Positions 1 to 7,082 of a stretch of DNA of 64,000 nt are shown piece after piece. How positions within the stretch are numbered: the first letter of the stretch is position 1; each line of letters begins with the position of its first letter. Source of the stretch: Candidatus Izemoplasma sp. (lineage in GTDB: Bacteria > Bacillota_I > Bacilli_A > Izemoplasmatales > Izemoplasmataceae); NCBI GenBank assembly GCA_036172455.1, contig JAXKVY010000002.1, positions 310,001 through 374,000 on the forward strand, in the 5' to 3' direction. The position numbers were made by a program, and so were the translations under genes. The notes under the pieces are model-generated. The model did not search any database and was not told the origin of the DNA. It was given only the letters and a program-made list of their open reading frames with translations.

Positions 1-164
1 TCTTTTACATCTTTATCTAATAAATCTGAACCTTCTAATGCATTAACATATTTATTGATGTATCCTTGATGATGTTTTGTATGGTGTATACGCATCGTTC
101 TTTCATCAATAATGGGTTCTAGTGCATCGTAATCATATGGTAATTCTGGCAATTTGTGTTCCAC
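1..164 (-). CDS. sodA: Superoxide dismutase (Fe/Mn), N-terminal part
   Basis: The gene is cut by the window edge; only about 54 residues are visible. The reading starts at GTG with a GGAGAG ribosome site 7 bases upstream and gives [17 protein letters not shown], followed by [20 protein letters not shown]. This matches the N-terminal helical hairpin of Fe/Mn superoxide dismutases, including the first metal-binding histidine in the HHTKHHQ motif. The enzyme converts superoxide to oxygen and peroxide in the cytoplasm. The metal cannot be decided from this part. A superoxide reductase gene lies 3 kb away. Confidence 0.9.
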   Translation of the reverse strand, partial: MEHKLPELPYDYDALEPIIDERTMRIHHTKHHQGYINKYVNALEGSDLLDKDVK

Positions 165-215
165 TAAATATCTCTCCCTTTTTATTTATATTATTTCTAA
201 ATTTGTTATAATTAT

Positions 216-244
216 ATTATGAGGGATATTTAGATTTTTTTCAA
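216..244 (-). promoter_or_regulatory. Probable sodA promoter
   Basis: On the minus strand TTGAAA is followed after 17 bases by CATAAT, about 50 bases upstream of the sodA start. A second AT-rich -10-like hexamer lies just downstream. Confidence 0.5.
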
Positions 245-269
245 TTATATTGCTTACATTTTTAAACAA

Positions 270-298
270 AAAACACCCCAGTTTTACTGTGATGTTTT
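270..298 (-). terminator. Intrinsic terminator of the Nudix gene
   Basis: AAAACATC pairs with GGTGTTTT (one G-T pair) across a 13-base loop, followed on the minus strand by a T-rich tract. The Nudix stop codon lies inside the loop. Confidence 0.6.
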
Positions 299-847
299 AA
301 GTGATTTAATCTTTTGAAATGCCTTTGTATAGATAGGAATCATTCGTGGTTCATCGACTATTTTTAAGACGCTATTTATATCGAACCATTTTACCCCACT
401 ATTCTCATCAGCTTTAATTATAAGTGGATTATTCTCATCGGCTATCAATAGGTAGGTGATATTTAGATGTAAATGATCTGGCACATATTCCCCATGTTTA
501 ATATGATTTTCAACATAGATGACATCTAACATGAAAATATCTTCTGAATAAGGATAGATATCGGTCACACCCGTTTCTTCTTTAGCTTCTTTTATCGCTA
601 CATTCAAGAAATCTGCATCACCATCATTATGACCACCTACCCATCCCCACGCGTTATAGATATTATGATGGATAAACAATACTTTTGTCATCGATTCATT
701 CACAACAATTGCGCTTGAAGTTAAATGGGCGGCTAAATCATGGCGATGCAATACGTTAGGATTATGTTTAATGTACTCTAAAATAAGTTGTTTGTCTTTT
801 ATTTCCTGTTCATTATAAGGTGTATAGTTCTTTATTAAATCAATCAT
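284..847 (-). CDS. Nudix hydrolase
   Basis: 187 residues with a Nudix box near residues 72-95: GGHNDGDADFLNVAI then KEAKEETGV. Family members hydrolyse nucleoside diphosphates linked to another group; the substrate cannot be told here. Compared with the consensus G-x5-E-x7-REUxEExGU, the first Glu is Ala and the Arg is Lys, while the catalytic EExG core is intact. The GGHxDGDxD form occurs in a common Firmicutes subgroup. The ATG start has a GGAGGG ribosome site. It appears monocistronic, between sodA and the tRNA cluster. Confidence 0.85.
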   Translation of the reverse strand: MIDLIKNYTPYNEQEIKDKQLILEYIKHNPNVLHRHDLAAHLTSSAIVVNESMTKVLFIHHNIYNAWGWVGGHNDGDADFLNVAIKEAKEETGVTDIYPYSEDIFMLDVIYVENHIKHGEYVPDHLHLNITYLLIADENNPLIIKADENSGVKWFDINSVLKIVDEPRMIPIYTKAFQKIKSLKTSQ

Positions 848-897
848 AAGGTCCCTCCAATTAATAGGTTACTTCTATTGTAACATATGATAATAAA

Positions 898-920
898 AAA
901 ACGATGATTTCTCATCGTTT
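898..920 (-). terminator. Terminator of the tRNA operon
   Basis: Perfect stem AAACGATGA/TCATCGTTT with a 4-base loop, followed on the minus strand by a T run, just after tRNA-Pro. Confidence 0.85.
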
Positions 921-932
921 AAAAGCTTTAAA

Positions 933-1009
933 TGGTCGGGAAGACAGGATTTGAACCTGCGACCTCTTGGTCCCAAACCAAGCGCTCTACCAAGCTAAGC
1001 TACTTCCCG
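933..1009 (-). tRNA. tRNA-Pro (TGG)
   Basis: The minus strand folds as a cloverleaf with acceptor CGGGAAG/CTTCCCG, anticodon loop TTTGGGA giving TGG, a GGTTCAAATCC T arm and encoded CCA. It is the last of three co-oriented tRNAs. Confidence 0.95.
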
Positions 1010-1014
1010 TTATG

Positions 1015-1091
1015 TGGCGCGCCCAAGAGGAGTCGAACCCCTAACCTCTTGATCCGTAGTCAAACGCTCTATCCAGTTGAGCTATGGGCGC
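1015..1091 (-). tRNA. tRNA-Arg (ACG)
   Basis: Cloverleaf with acceptor GCGCCCA, anticodon loop CTACGGA giving ACG (A34 normally edited to inosine by TadA), T arm with GGTTCGACTCC, and encoded CCA. Confidence 0.95.
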
Positions 1092-1097
1092 AATTAA

Positions 1098-1173
1098 TGG
1101 CGGTCCGGACGAGATTTGAACTCGCGATCTCCAGTGTGACAGACTGGCATGTTAACCACTACACTACCGGACC
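1098..1173 (-). tRNA. tRNA-Asp (GTC)
   Basis: Cloverleaf with acceptor GGTCCGG, anticodon loop CTGTCAC giving GTC, T arm with GTTCAAATC, and encoded CCA. First gene of the tRNA operon. Confidence 0.95.
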
Positions 1174-1189
1174 ATTAAACAGTAATGAA

Positions 1190-1218
1190 ATTATATCACA
1201 CCTGATGTTTGAATTCAA
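1190..1218 (-). promoter_or_regulatory. Promoter of the tRNA Asp-Arg-Pro operon
   Basis: TTGAAT, 17-base spacer, perfect TATAAT on the minus strand, ending 16 bases upstream of tRNA-Asp. Confidence 0.85.
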
Positions 1219-1317
1219 TCTTTTTCAGGGCCGATATATATATTACCAAATTATTAGGTGATACGCAAGTAATTTATGCTTATTTTTTAAAATAATTTGC
1301 TCCTTTAAAACAATAAA

Positions 1318-1357
1318 GAAAACACCCCTTAATAAAGGACTTATTAGGGATGTTTTC
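1318..1357 (-). terminator. Intrinsic terminator of the uracil permease
   Basis: Long hairpin built from GAAAACA and CCCTTAATAA paired with TTATTAGGG and TGTTTTC, followed on the minus strand by a T-rich tail. It may act in both directions. Confidence 0.85.
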
Positions 1358-1374
1358 ATCTATATATTGGATGT

Positions 1375-2712
1375 TTAAGCTAATTCGGTATGTGCATCAC
1401 TTTCTAAGAAACTTAATCCATAACTAACCGCGATTCCAACGATAGCAGCTAATGCCATGCCTTCAACAGCAACGATATCATTTAGTGCGATTGATATGAC
1501 TGGGAACCATGGTAAGAAGTTTGCGATGATTGGTGATAATCCAACAAATAATGTTACAACGACAACCGTAATGGCTTGCCAGTTCCAAATCACTTTTGAT
1601 CGTAATACTTTATAACCGTTATAAGAGATTAAACTGAATAAGATTATTGAAATACCGCCCATAACAGCTAATGGTATGCTATTTAGAAAATCTGCGATAA
1701 CACCAATAAACCCTAACAAGAATGCGAAGATAGCAGCTGTCCCAGTTACATAGACAGAACCAACTTTCGTCAAGGCAACAACGCCTGTATTTTCGCCATA
1801 GGTGGTATTAGCTGGTCCACCGATCAATCCTGATACGGCTGTTGCGACACCATCACCTAATAATGTATTGTCTAATCCTGGTTCTAATAAGAAGTCTTCT
1901 TCACATATTTGCCCAAGGACGGTATGATCACCAATATGTTCTGCTATTGTAACAAGGGCAAGTGGTGCAAAAATAATAGCACCTTGGAAATCAAATCCTA
2001 AATTCCAGAAAAATTTAAAATCTGGGAAAACGAAGAATGATCCAAAGTTAACATCTCCGATATTATATAATCCACCCATTTGAGCCGCAAGAACACCGAT
2101 TACAATTCCTAAAATAATTGGAATAACTTTAACAAATCCCGACCCAAACTTATTAATAACAACGACGCTCGATAATGTAATAAATCCAATTAATAAGGCT
2201 AAGTTATCATTCCAACTATTAAATACTGTTGTTGTTCCGTAATCGCCATCCAAAAATCCTCCTACAAGATTAACGTATTCCATCGCAACAGGTAACAATG
2301 TTAATCCTATAATCATGATAAGGGGTCCAATAACACGGGCTGGTAATAATACTTTAATCCACTCTTTACTCGTGTACTTAATAATCAAAGCAAACGTAAC
2401 ATAGATTGCTCCAACTAACACTAGTCCAGTCATTACCGCATCAAATCCATATTGTGAGGACGTAACGATAATTGCGCCAATGTAAGCGAAACTACTTCCT
2501 AAATACACCGGTACTTTTCCTCGTGTAAATCCAATGTAAATCAATGTCCCAATTCCACTAGCTACAAGTGCTACACCAACAGGTAGGCCTGTTAATACTG
2601 GGACCAATACAGTCGCACCGAACATCGCAAATACATGTTGAAGTGATAAGATGATCCATTTCCAAATACTACTTGGTTTTTCTTGAATACCAATTACTAA
2701 GTTCTTTTCCAT
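1375..2712 (-). CDS. pyrP: Uracil/xanthine permease, NCS2 family
   Basis: 445 residues, about 12-14 hydrophobic segments, with the nucleobase:cation symporter-2 pattern: LQHVFAMFGATVLVPVLTGL near the N terminus, and IAEHIGDHTVLGQICEEDFLLEPGLDNTLLGDGVATAVSGLIGGPANTTYGENTGV in the core, which carries the substrate-binding Glu/His region. The uracil branch is indicated by the sequence and by the PyrR-type leader just upstream. The ATG at 2712 was chosen because AAAAGGAG lies 7 bases before it; the reading could extend 18 residues upstream, but without a ribosome site. Import of uracil would feed the phosphoribosyltransferase Upp at 48.6 kb. Uracil over xanthine is inferred from the leader. Confidence 0.9.
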   Translation of the reverse strand: MEKNLVIGIQEKPSSIWKWIILSLQHVFAMFGATVLVPVLTGLPVGVALVASGIGTLIYIGFTRGKVPVYLGSSFAYIGAIIVTSSQYGFDAVMTGLVLVGAIYVTFALIIKYTSKEWIKVLLPARVIGPLIMIIGLTLLPVAMEYVNLVGGFLDGDYGTTTVFNSWNDNLALLIGFITLSSVVVINKFGSGFVKVIPIILGIVIGVLAAQMGGLYNIGDVNFGSFFVFPDFKFFWNLGFDFQGAIIFAPLALVTIAEHIGDHTVLGQICEEDFLLEPGLDNTLLGDGVATAVSGLIGGPANTTYGENTGVVALTKVGSVYVTGTAAIFAFLLGFIGVIADFLNSIPLAVMGGISIILFSLISYNGYKVLRSKVIWNWQAITVVVVTLFVGLSPIIANFLPWFPVISIALNDIVAVEGMALAAIVGIAVSYGLSFLESDAHTELA

Positions 2713-2809
2713 TTTCTTTCTCCTTTTCGTTTTTTTCCAATAAAAAAATTCTAAGTCGAAAGACATAGAAAGAAATTTGTTTAAATATAGAGCACGCAGC
2801 TCATGTAAA

Positions 2810-2845
2810 TTCCTTACTAGTCTCTCTGGACTACCTTAAAGGTTT
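2810..2845 (-). promoter_or_regulatory. PyrR-binding hairpin in the permease leader
   Basis: The minus-strand RNA contains AGUCCAGAGAGACU flanked by CCUU and AAGG. This reproduces the PyrR anti-antiterminator: a hexaloop CAGAGA closed by AGUC/GACU, an internal bulge and a lower stem. Known PyrR leaders end transcription when UMP is high. A strong terminator was not evident between this hairpin and the gene, so the output mechanism is uncertain. Confidence 0.75.
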
Positions 2846-2893
2846 CTAGAAGAATATTATCATAAAAAAATACATAGCGCAAGGATAATTTTA

Positions 2894-2917
2894 AAGAGAC
2901 TCAAAAAAGAGTCTCTT
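2894..2917 (-). terminator. Terminator of superoxide reductase
   Basis: Perfect stem AAGAGACTC/GAGTCTCTT with a 6-base loop, directly after the stop codon on the minus strand. Confidence 0.85.
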
Positions 2918-2921
2918 CAGT

Positions 2922-3206
2922 TTATTCTAATTCTCCTTGCCAAAGCCCGTGCACATTACATAACTCGCGTGCATAAACATGTTTTCCCTTATCAACGTTA
3001 AATTCAGCTACTGGCTCATCACCTGGTTCAAATTCTTTTTTTGCAACCATTTCATCATCAACATACAATTCGACATACTCAATATAATGCATATCTTTCA
3101 TAGGATGAATCGCTGGTTTCCCCATGGTAACCCGGTAACCGTTATCTAGTTCTTCTATAAAAGGGACGTGTTTCTCTTCGTTCACATTACCTGTTTGAAT
3201 TTTCAT
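2922..3206 (-). CDS. Superoxide reductase (neelaredoxin/desulfoferrodoxin type)
   Basis: 94 residues, a single ferrous-iron (centre II) domain without the N-terminal desulforedoxin domain. The iron ligands are visible: EKHVP near residue 13, HPMKDMHYIEYVEL near 34-46, and CNVHGLW near 83-89 (four His and one Cys). The enzyme reduces superoxide to peroxide without producing oxygen, as in anaerobes. The start has a strong AAAGGAGGA site. It is divergent from ridA, and the two promoters overlap at their -35 regions. Confidence 0.92.
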   Translation of the reverse strand: MKIQTGNVNEEKHVPFIEELDNGYRVTMGKPAIHPMKDMHYIEYVELYVDDEMVAKKEFEPGDEPVAEFNVDKGKHVYARELCNVHGLWQGELE

Positions 3207-3229
3207 AAAATCTCCTCCTTTATACTTTT

Positions 3230-3259
3230 ATTATAAGATAAAAAGAGTTTGACTTCAAA
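3230..3259 (-). promoter_or_regulatory. Promoter of superoxide reductase
   Basis: TTGAAG, 18-base spacer, perfect TATAAT on the minus strand. Its -35 overlaps the -35 of the divergent ridA promoter. Confidence 0.75.
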
Positions 3260-3279
3260 CAAAACTTAACGATATACTA
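3250..3279 (+). promoter_or_regulatory. Promoter of ridA
   Basis: TTGACT, 18-base spacer, TATACT, ending about 19 bases before the ridA start. Confidence 0.7.
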
Positions 3280-3297
3280 TAGATAGGAGTTGATGAC

Positions 3298-3681
3298 ATG
3301 AAATTCGTTCACACAAACAACGCACCTGAAGCTGTTGGACCCTATAGTCAAGCGATATTTAAAAATAATACATTATATATTTCAGGGCAAATTCCTTTTG
3401 ACCCTAAAACAAACATGTGTGTTATAGGTGGGATAGCTGCCCAAACTAAACAGTCTTTATCTAATATATTAAGTATTGTCAAAGAAGCCGGTTTGTCAAA
3501 AGAAGATATTGTAAAATGTGGCGTCTTTATGAAAGATTTATCAATGTTCACCGATATGAACACAGCTTATAGTGACTTTTTTAAAGATCATAAACCCGCA
3601 CGGTTTGCGGTTGAAGTCTCGCGACTACCAAAAGATGTTTTGATAGAAATTGATGCGGTTGCTGTAAAAGAAAAAAACTGA
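3298..3681 (+). CDS. ridA: RidA family enamine/imine deaminase
   Basis: 127 residues, full length for the YjgF/YER057c/UK114 family. Motifs: NAPEAVGPYSQAI at the N terminus, LYISGQIPFDP, and PARFAVEVSRLPKDVLIEIDAVA at the C terminus with the Arg that binds the substrate carboxylate. RidA hydrolyses reactive enamines/imines released by PLP enzymes such as threonine dehydratase, protecting other PLP enzymes. It acts as a cytoplasmic trimer. Its last bases form one arm of a terminator shared with the convergent gene. Confidence 0.93.
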   Translation: MKFVHTNNAPEAVGPYSQAIFKNNTLYISGQIPFDPKTNMCVIGGIAAQTKQSLSNILSIVKEAGLSKEDIVKCGVFMKDLSMFTDMNTAYSDFFKDHKPARFAVEVSRLPKDVLIEIDAVAVKEKN

Positions 3682-3699
3682 GTGGTTACTCAGTTTTTT
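3672..3699. terminator. Bidirectional terminator overlapping two gene ends
   Basis: Perfect 12-bp stem AAAAAACTGAGT/ACTCAGTTTTTT with loop GGTT. The stop codons of ridA (plus) and of the convergent membrane protein (minus) both lie within the hairpin. Confidence 0.92.
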
Positions 3700-4201
3700 G
3701 TACTGTTTCTTCTTTTTCTTCATCAAATTGATAATCACCAGCAAACATCTTATATTCATCCACACCTCGTCGTATAAATCGAAATATATACGGTCTAAAA
3801 ACATAAATGGCATATATTAAATACGTTGGGACAAATAAAATAGTTGCAGGACCAAACAAAATAAGTGATGTCCAAACCCATTTAGCATAGCCTTTACGGT
3901 TACAATAATCAAACACAAGGACAAAGATGATGGCATACCATAACATAAGTCCTAATACACCTAAAATAACATACAACCATTTGGTGTTGTCAATTGCAAT
4001 GATACGGATGACAAACGTCGGTGTTGATGGCAAGTTCGTTGACATCCATCCATTTTGAATAAATTTAAATAAATTAAACCACCAGTAAGCCATTTGTTGG
4101 AATAACATCACAGCAAAAATAATAAAGGCTGCTGTTTCGTATGGTCTTTTACCATTCTTTAATGCGTTTCGTTCCATTTTAAATTGCTCTTTTAAATTCA
4201 T
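3686..4201 (-). CDS. Membrane protein of unknown function
   Basis: 171 residues with about three transmembrane segments (around residues 25-45, 75-100 and 110-135), a basic N terminus (KEQFKMERNALKNGKRPYET), an RPYIFRFIRRG stretch after the last helix, and an acidic tail. I do not recognise the family. The ATG at 4201 was chosen because AGGTGG lies 4 bases upstream; a TTG one codon earlier is too close to that site. It is divergent from the nqr operon and might be linked to it, but nothing in the sequence proves that. Confidence 0.7.
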   Translation of the reverse strand: MNLKEQFKMERNALKNGKRPYETAAFIIFAVMLFQQMAYWWFNLFKFIQNGWMSTNLPSTPTFVIRIIAIDNTKWLYVILGVLGLMLWYAIIFVLVFDYCNRKGYAKWVWTSLILFGPATILFVPTYLIYAIYVFRPYIFRFIRRGVDEYKMFAGDYQFDEEKEETVQKTE

Positions 4202-4293
4202 CAAACCACCTCTCTTTGATTTTAATATAGCATAGTAAGGACCTTAAGTAAATAATAATTTATTTAACTAACTTATAAATCTTATCATATCCC

Positions 4294-4322
4294 TTTATAT
4301 CAGGTATATAATAAGATATAAT
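4294..4322 (+). promoter_or_regulatory. Probable nqr operon promoter
   Basis: Perfect TATAAT preceded at 17 bases by TTTATA (4 of 6 consensus bases). It lies about 36 bases upstream of nqrB. Confidence 0.5.
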
Positions 4323-4358
4323 ATTTATAAATAAAATGAAATTTTGACAGAGGAAAGG

Positions 4359-5258
4359 ATGACAGACGTGAAACAATTATTTGTGCCGCTAGAGCGGCAA
4401 AAAGTAACATTTTTTATTGGGACACTGATTATGTTAATCGCTGGCGCTACTATTTTTGGCGCACGTGTTTATTTGATGGCACTCGTTGCGATTATTATTG
4501 CTGGAGTGACCGATTTAATTTTTGCATTAATTAGAGGTTATAAATTAACACTTAGTATTGTTATTATGCCGATTGTGTTAGTCTTATTATTACCGCCAAC
4601 AATGCCATTATACATGGTAGGTGTCGGTGCCTTTTTTACATCGTTTTTTGCAAAAGGCGTTTTTGGTGGAGATGATAAATATATTTTCCATCCTGCAACT
4701 GCTGGTGTATTATTTTTAATGATTACTTTCTTAGCTTATTTTACGACGATGTGGTTAGATCCCATCACTGGTACTGTATCAGCAGCTACACCATTAGGGT
4801 CTCTTGCTAGTGGTAATTTAGATGCTTCCCTTTGGCAATTACTTATTGGGACTGTTCCAGGTTATACAGGTGGGACCTTCCGGATTGGTATTATACTGAT
4901 TGGCGTTATATTTAGTGTTCTTAAGGTTATTGATTACCGGATACCTCTTTATTATATTGGTTCATTCTTAATCTTCACCCTCATCTTTAACCTTCTAGCA
5001 CCTGATACAAGTCGAGATGTGGTGATGAGTTTATTTACTGGAAACATTCTATTTGTTAGTGTGTTTGTCGCAGCTGATCCACCAACAACCCCTGATTATG
5101 ATAAGAGTATTCTCTATTATGGACTAGGTCTCGGATTGATTACAGTTGTTATTAGACATTTTGCGGCGTATCCTGAAGGAACCATATTTGCTGTCATTAT
5201 AATGAACAGCGTTGCGCCATTAATTGATAGTTTCTTTGAAACGGAGAAATCATCATGA
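4359..5258 (+). CDS. nqrB: Na+-translocating NADH:quinone reductase-like subunit B (NqrB/RnfD)
   Basis: 299 residues, polytopic membrane subunit that binds flavin and contributes to the ion path. The covalent FMN site, normally S-G-A-T, appears as SAAT at residues 141-144 (Thr144) followed by PLGSL; the Gly-to-Ala change is notable. Other family features are the FAKGVFGGDDKYIFHPA segment and VAADPPTTP near the C terminus. It is shorter than typical NqrB (about 400) and nearer RnfD, so the family split is not sharp, but NqrF downstream identifies the complex as Nqr-like. The ATG at 4359 follows AGAGGAAAGG; a TTG start 5 codons upstream is possible. It overlaps nqrC by 4 bases. No nqrA lies upstream. 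Confidence 0.9.
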   Translation: MTDVKQLFVPLERQKVTFFIGTLIMLIAGATIFGARVYLMALVAIIIAGVTDLIFALIRGYKLTLSIVIMPIVLVLLLPPTMPLYMVGVGAFFTSFFAKGVFGGDDKYIFHPATAGVLFLMITFLAYFTTMWLDPITGTVSAATPLGSLASGNLDASLWQLLIGTVPGYTGGTFRIGIILIGVIFSVLKVIDYRIPLYYIGSFLIFTLIFNLLAPDTSRDVVMSLFTGNILFVSVFVAADPPTTPDYDKSILYYGLGLGLITVVIRHFAAYPEGTIFAVIIMNSVAPLIDSFFETEKSS

Positions 5259-5833
5259 ATCGGAGTGTAAGAATGCTCGTGTTTGTTGCTCTGTTAGGAA
5301 CATTTACATCCATCTTATTACTTGGTATGAATCAATTAACGGATGCACGTATTGAAGCAAATGAAGAGGCATTATTGCGTTCTCAAGTGCTTGATGGATT
5401 TGATATTGATTATACTGATACCAATATCAATACGGTATTTAATAAGAACGTTACAATACAGACCATTGATGAGTATACTTTTTACTTATATGAAGAAACA
5501 GGTGAACTCACTTTTCGCTTTGAAGGTGGTGGCGTTTGGGGACCAATTATTGGATTATTAACGCTGGAGCCTGATCTTGAAACGATTGAATATATTACAA
5601 TTTTAGAACAAGAGGAGACACCTGGACTTGGTGGCGTTGTTGCAGAACGTCCGTATCTATCCAAGTTTGTCGATAAAGTTATGACAATCGATATTACAAA
5701 GAGTGCTGATATGTCAACAAATAGTGAAGTTGATGCGATTACAGGTGCCACTAGAACATCAGATGCCTTTGAAACAATTTTAAATTCAACCTATGAGACC
5801 GTCATCCCATTATGGGAAGACACACAAGAATAG
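5255..5833 (+). CDS. nqrC: NqrC/RnfG FMN-binding subunit
   Basis: 192 residues: one N-terminal transmembrane helix (about 7-26), then an extracytoplasmic FMN-binding domain. The flavinylation motif TGAT is at residues 163-166, with Thr166 expected to be linked to FMN by ApbE (not in this window). GGGVWGPIIG at 91-100 and QEETPGLGG at 119-127 are family motifs. In Nqr this subunit passes electrons between NqrF/NqrD-E and NqrB. Coupled to nqrB through a 4-base overlap. Confidence 0.95.
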   Translation: MNRSVRMLVFVALLGTFTSILLLGMNQLTDARIEANEEALLRSQVLDGFDIDYTDTNINTVFNKNVTIQTIDEYTFYLYEETGELTFRFEGGGVWGPIIGLLTLEPDLETIEYITILEQEETPGLGGVVAERPYLSKFVDKVMTIDITKSADMSTNSEVDAITGATRTSDAFETILNSTYETVIPLWEDTQE

Positions 5834-5842
5834 AGGGATACA

Positions 5843-6472
5843 ATGAAACTTATTCGCTTAACCTATACGAAATGGTATAACATATTACGTAATGGGCTCT
5901 CTCAAGAAAATCCAATAGCGATTGCAGTACTTGGTATTTGTTCGGCTTTAGCTGTATCAAATAAAGTTGAAAATGCATTAGCAATGGGACTGGGAGTGAC
6001 GTTTGTTATCATGGCAAGTTCTTTAACTGTTTCTATGCTTCGAAAATTTATTCCCCAACGCGTAAGAATGATTACTTATATGGTGATTATTTCTACCTTT
6101 GTTATTTTAGTACAACAGTTTTTACAAGCTTACTTTCCTAGTATTGCGGCGGCTCTTGGCGCATATGTTGGACTCATTATTACCAACTGTATTGTTATGG
6201 GACGCAGTGAAGCATTTGCGGTTAAAAACCCTGTAAAATACTCCTTATTAGATGGATTTGCTAATGGCTTAGGGTATACATATGTCTTAGTTGTTGTCGC
6301 AGTTATTCGTGAAATTCTTGCCTTTGGAACAATCTTAAATATCCAAGTACTTCCTGATTCGTTTGAACGCTGGACATCGATGGCGATGGCCCCAGGCGGA
6401 TTCTTCATTTTAGGCATTCTAATCTGGATTATTCGTGAGTTAACACGTAATTATGAAATGCAGGAAGGGTAA
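5843..6472 (+). CDS. nqrD: NqrD membrane subunit
   Basis: 209 residues with about six transmembrane helices, the NqrD/RnfE family. GLSQENPIAIAVLGICSALAVS and GLIITNCIVMGRSEAFA are the inverted-repeat signatures. Cys33 and Cys116 match the conserved cysteines that, with those of NqrE, hold an intramembrane iron-sulfur centre. The start is 9 bases after nqrC with AGAGGGATACA upstream. Confidence 0.95.
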   Translation: MKLIRLTYTKWYNILRNGLSQENPIAIAVLGICSALAVSNKVENALAMGLGVTFVIMASSLTVSMLRKFIPQRVRMITYMVIISTFVILVQQFLQAYFPSIAAALGAYVGLIITNCIVMGRSEAFAVKNPVKYSLLDGFANGLGYTYVLVVVAVIREILAFGTILNIQVLPDSFERWTSMAMAPGGFFILGILIWIIRELTRNYEMQEG

Positions 6473-6487
6473 TGAAAGGATGACATT

Positions 6488-7069
6488 ATGGGAAACTTAT
6501 TAGAAATTTTTACCGCATCAATATTAAATCATAATATTGCACTAACCTATATATTAGGAATGTGCCCATTAATCGCGATTTCAACAAATATCAAAAACGC
6601 AAAAGGGATGGGATTAGCTGTTATTTTTGTAGTAACCATAACAGCGATTATTAATTATCCAATATATCTCTTATTACAATATACTGATGCAACAGAAATA
6701 CGCTTGTTAATCTTTATCATCACAATCGCTGCAACAGTACAGTTTTTGGAAACATTTTTAGAGAAATTTATCCCTAGTTTATATAATGCCTTTGGTATCT
6801 ATCTACCATTAATTACAGTTAACTGTGTAGTCCTTGCTGTCAGTTTATTCTTTGTAAATCGTGACTATAATTTTGTAGAGACTGTATCATTCTCATTCGG
6901 TAGTGCAGTCGGATGGCTCGTCGCAATTGTCTTACTCGCAGCCATTAGAGAAAAAATTGAACGACAAAGTAATATTCCAAAAGGGCTTGCTGGTAAAGCA
7001 ATTACCTTCATTATTTTAGGTATTTTATCACTTGCTTTTATCGGATTTACTGGACTAGCAAGCATTTAA
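6488..7069 (+). CDS. nqrE: NqrE membrane subunit
   Basis: 193 residues, six predicted helices, NqrE/RnfA family. Cys26 (YILGMCPLIA) and Cys113 (ITVNCVVLA) are the conserved iron-sulfur ligands that pair with those of NqrD. FGSAVGWLVAIVLLAAIREK is the C-terminal signature. It lies between nqrD and nqrF, the standard Nqr order. Confidence 0.95.
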   Translation: MGNLLEIFTASILNHNIALTYILGMCPLIAISTNIKNAKGMGLAVIFVVTITAIINYPIYLLLQYTDATEIRLLIFIITIAATVQFLETFLEKFIPSLYNAFGIYLPLITVNCVVLAVSLFFVNRDYNFVETVSFSFGSAVGWLVAIVLLAAIREKIERQSNIPKGLAGKAITFIILGILSLAFIGFTGLASI

Positions 7070-7082
7070 GAGGAGGTCAATC

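Noticed and set aside
932-1261. A 109-residue plus-strand frame resembling proteins annotated in many databases
   Set aside because: It is a translation through three antisense tRNA genes; such spurious proteins are a known annotation artefact.
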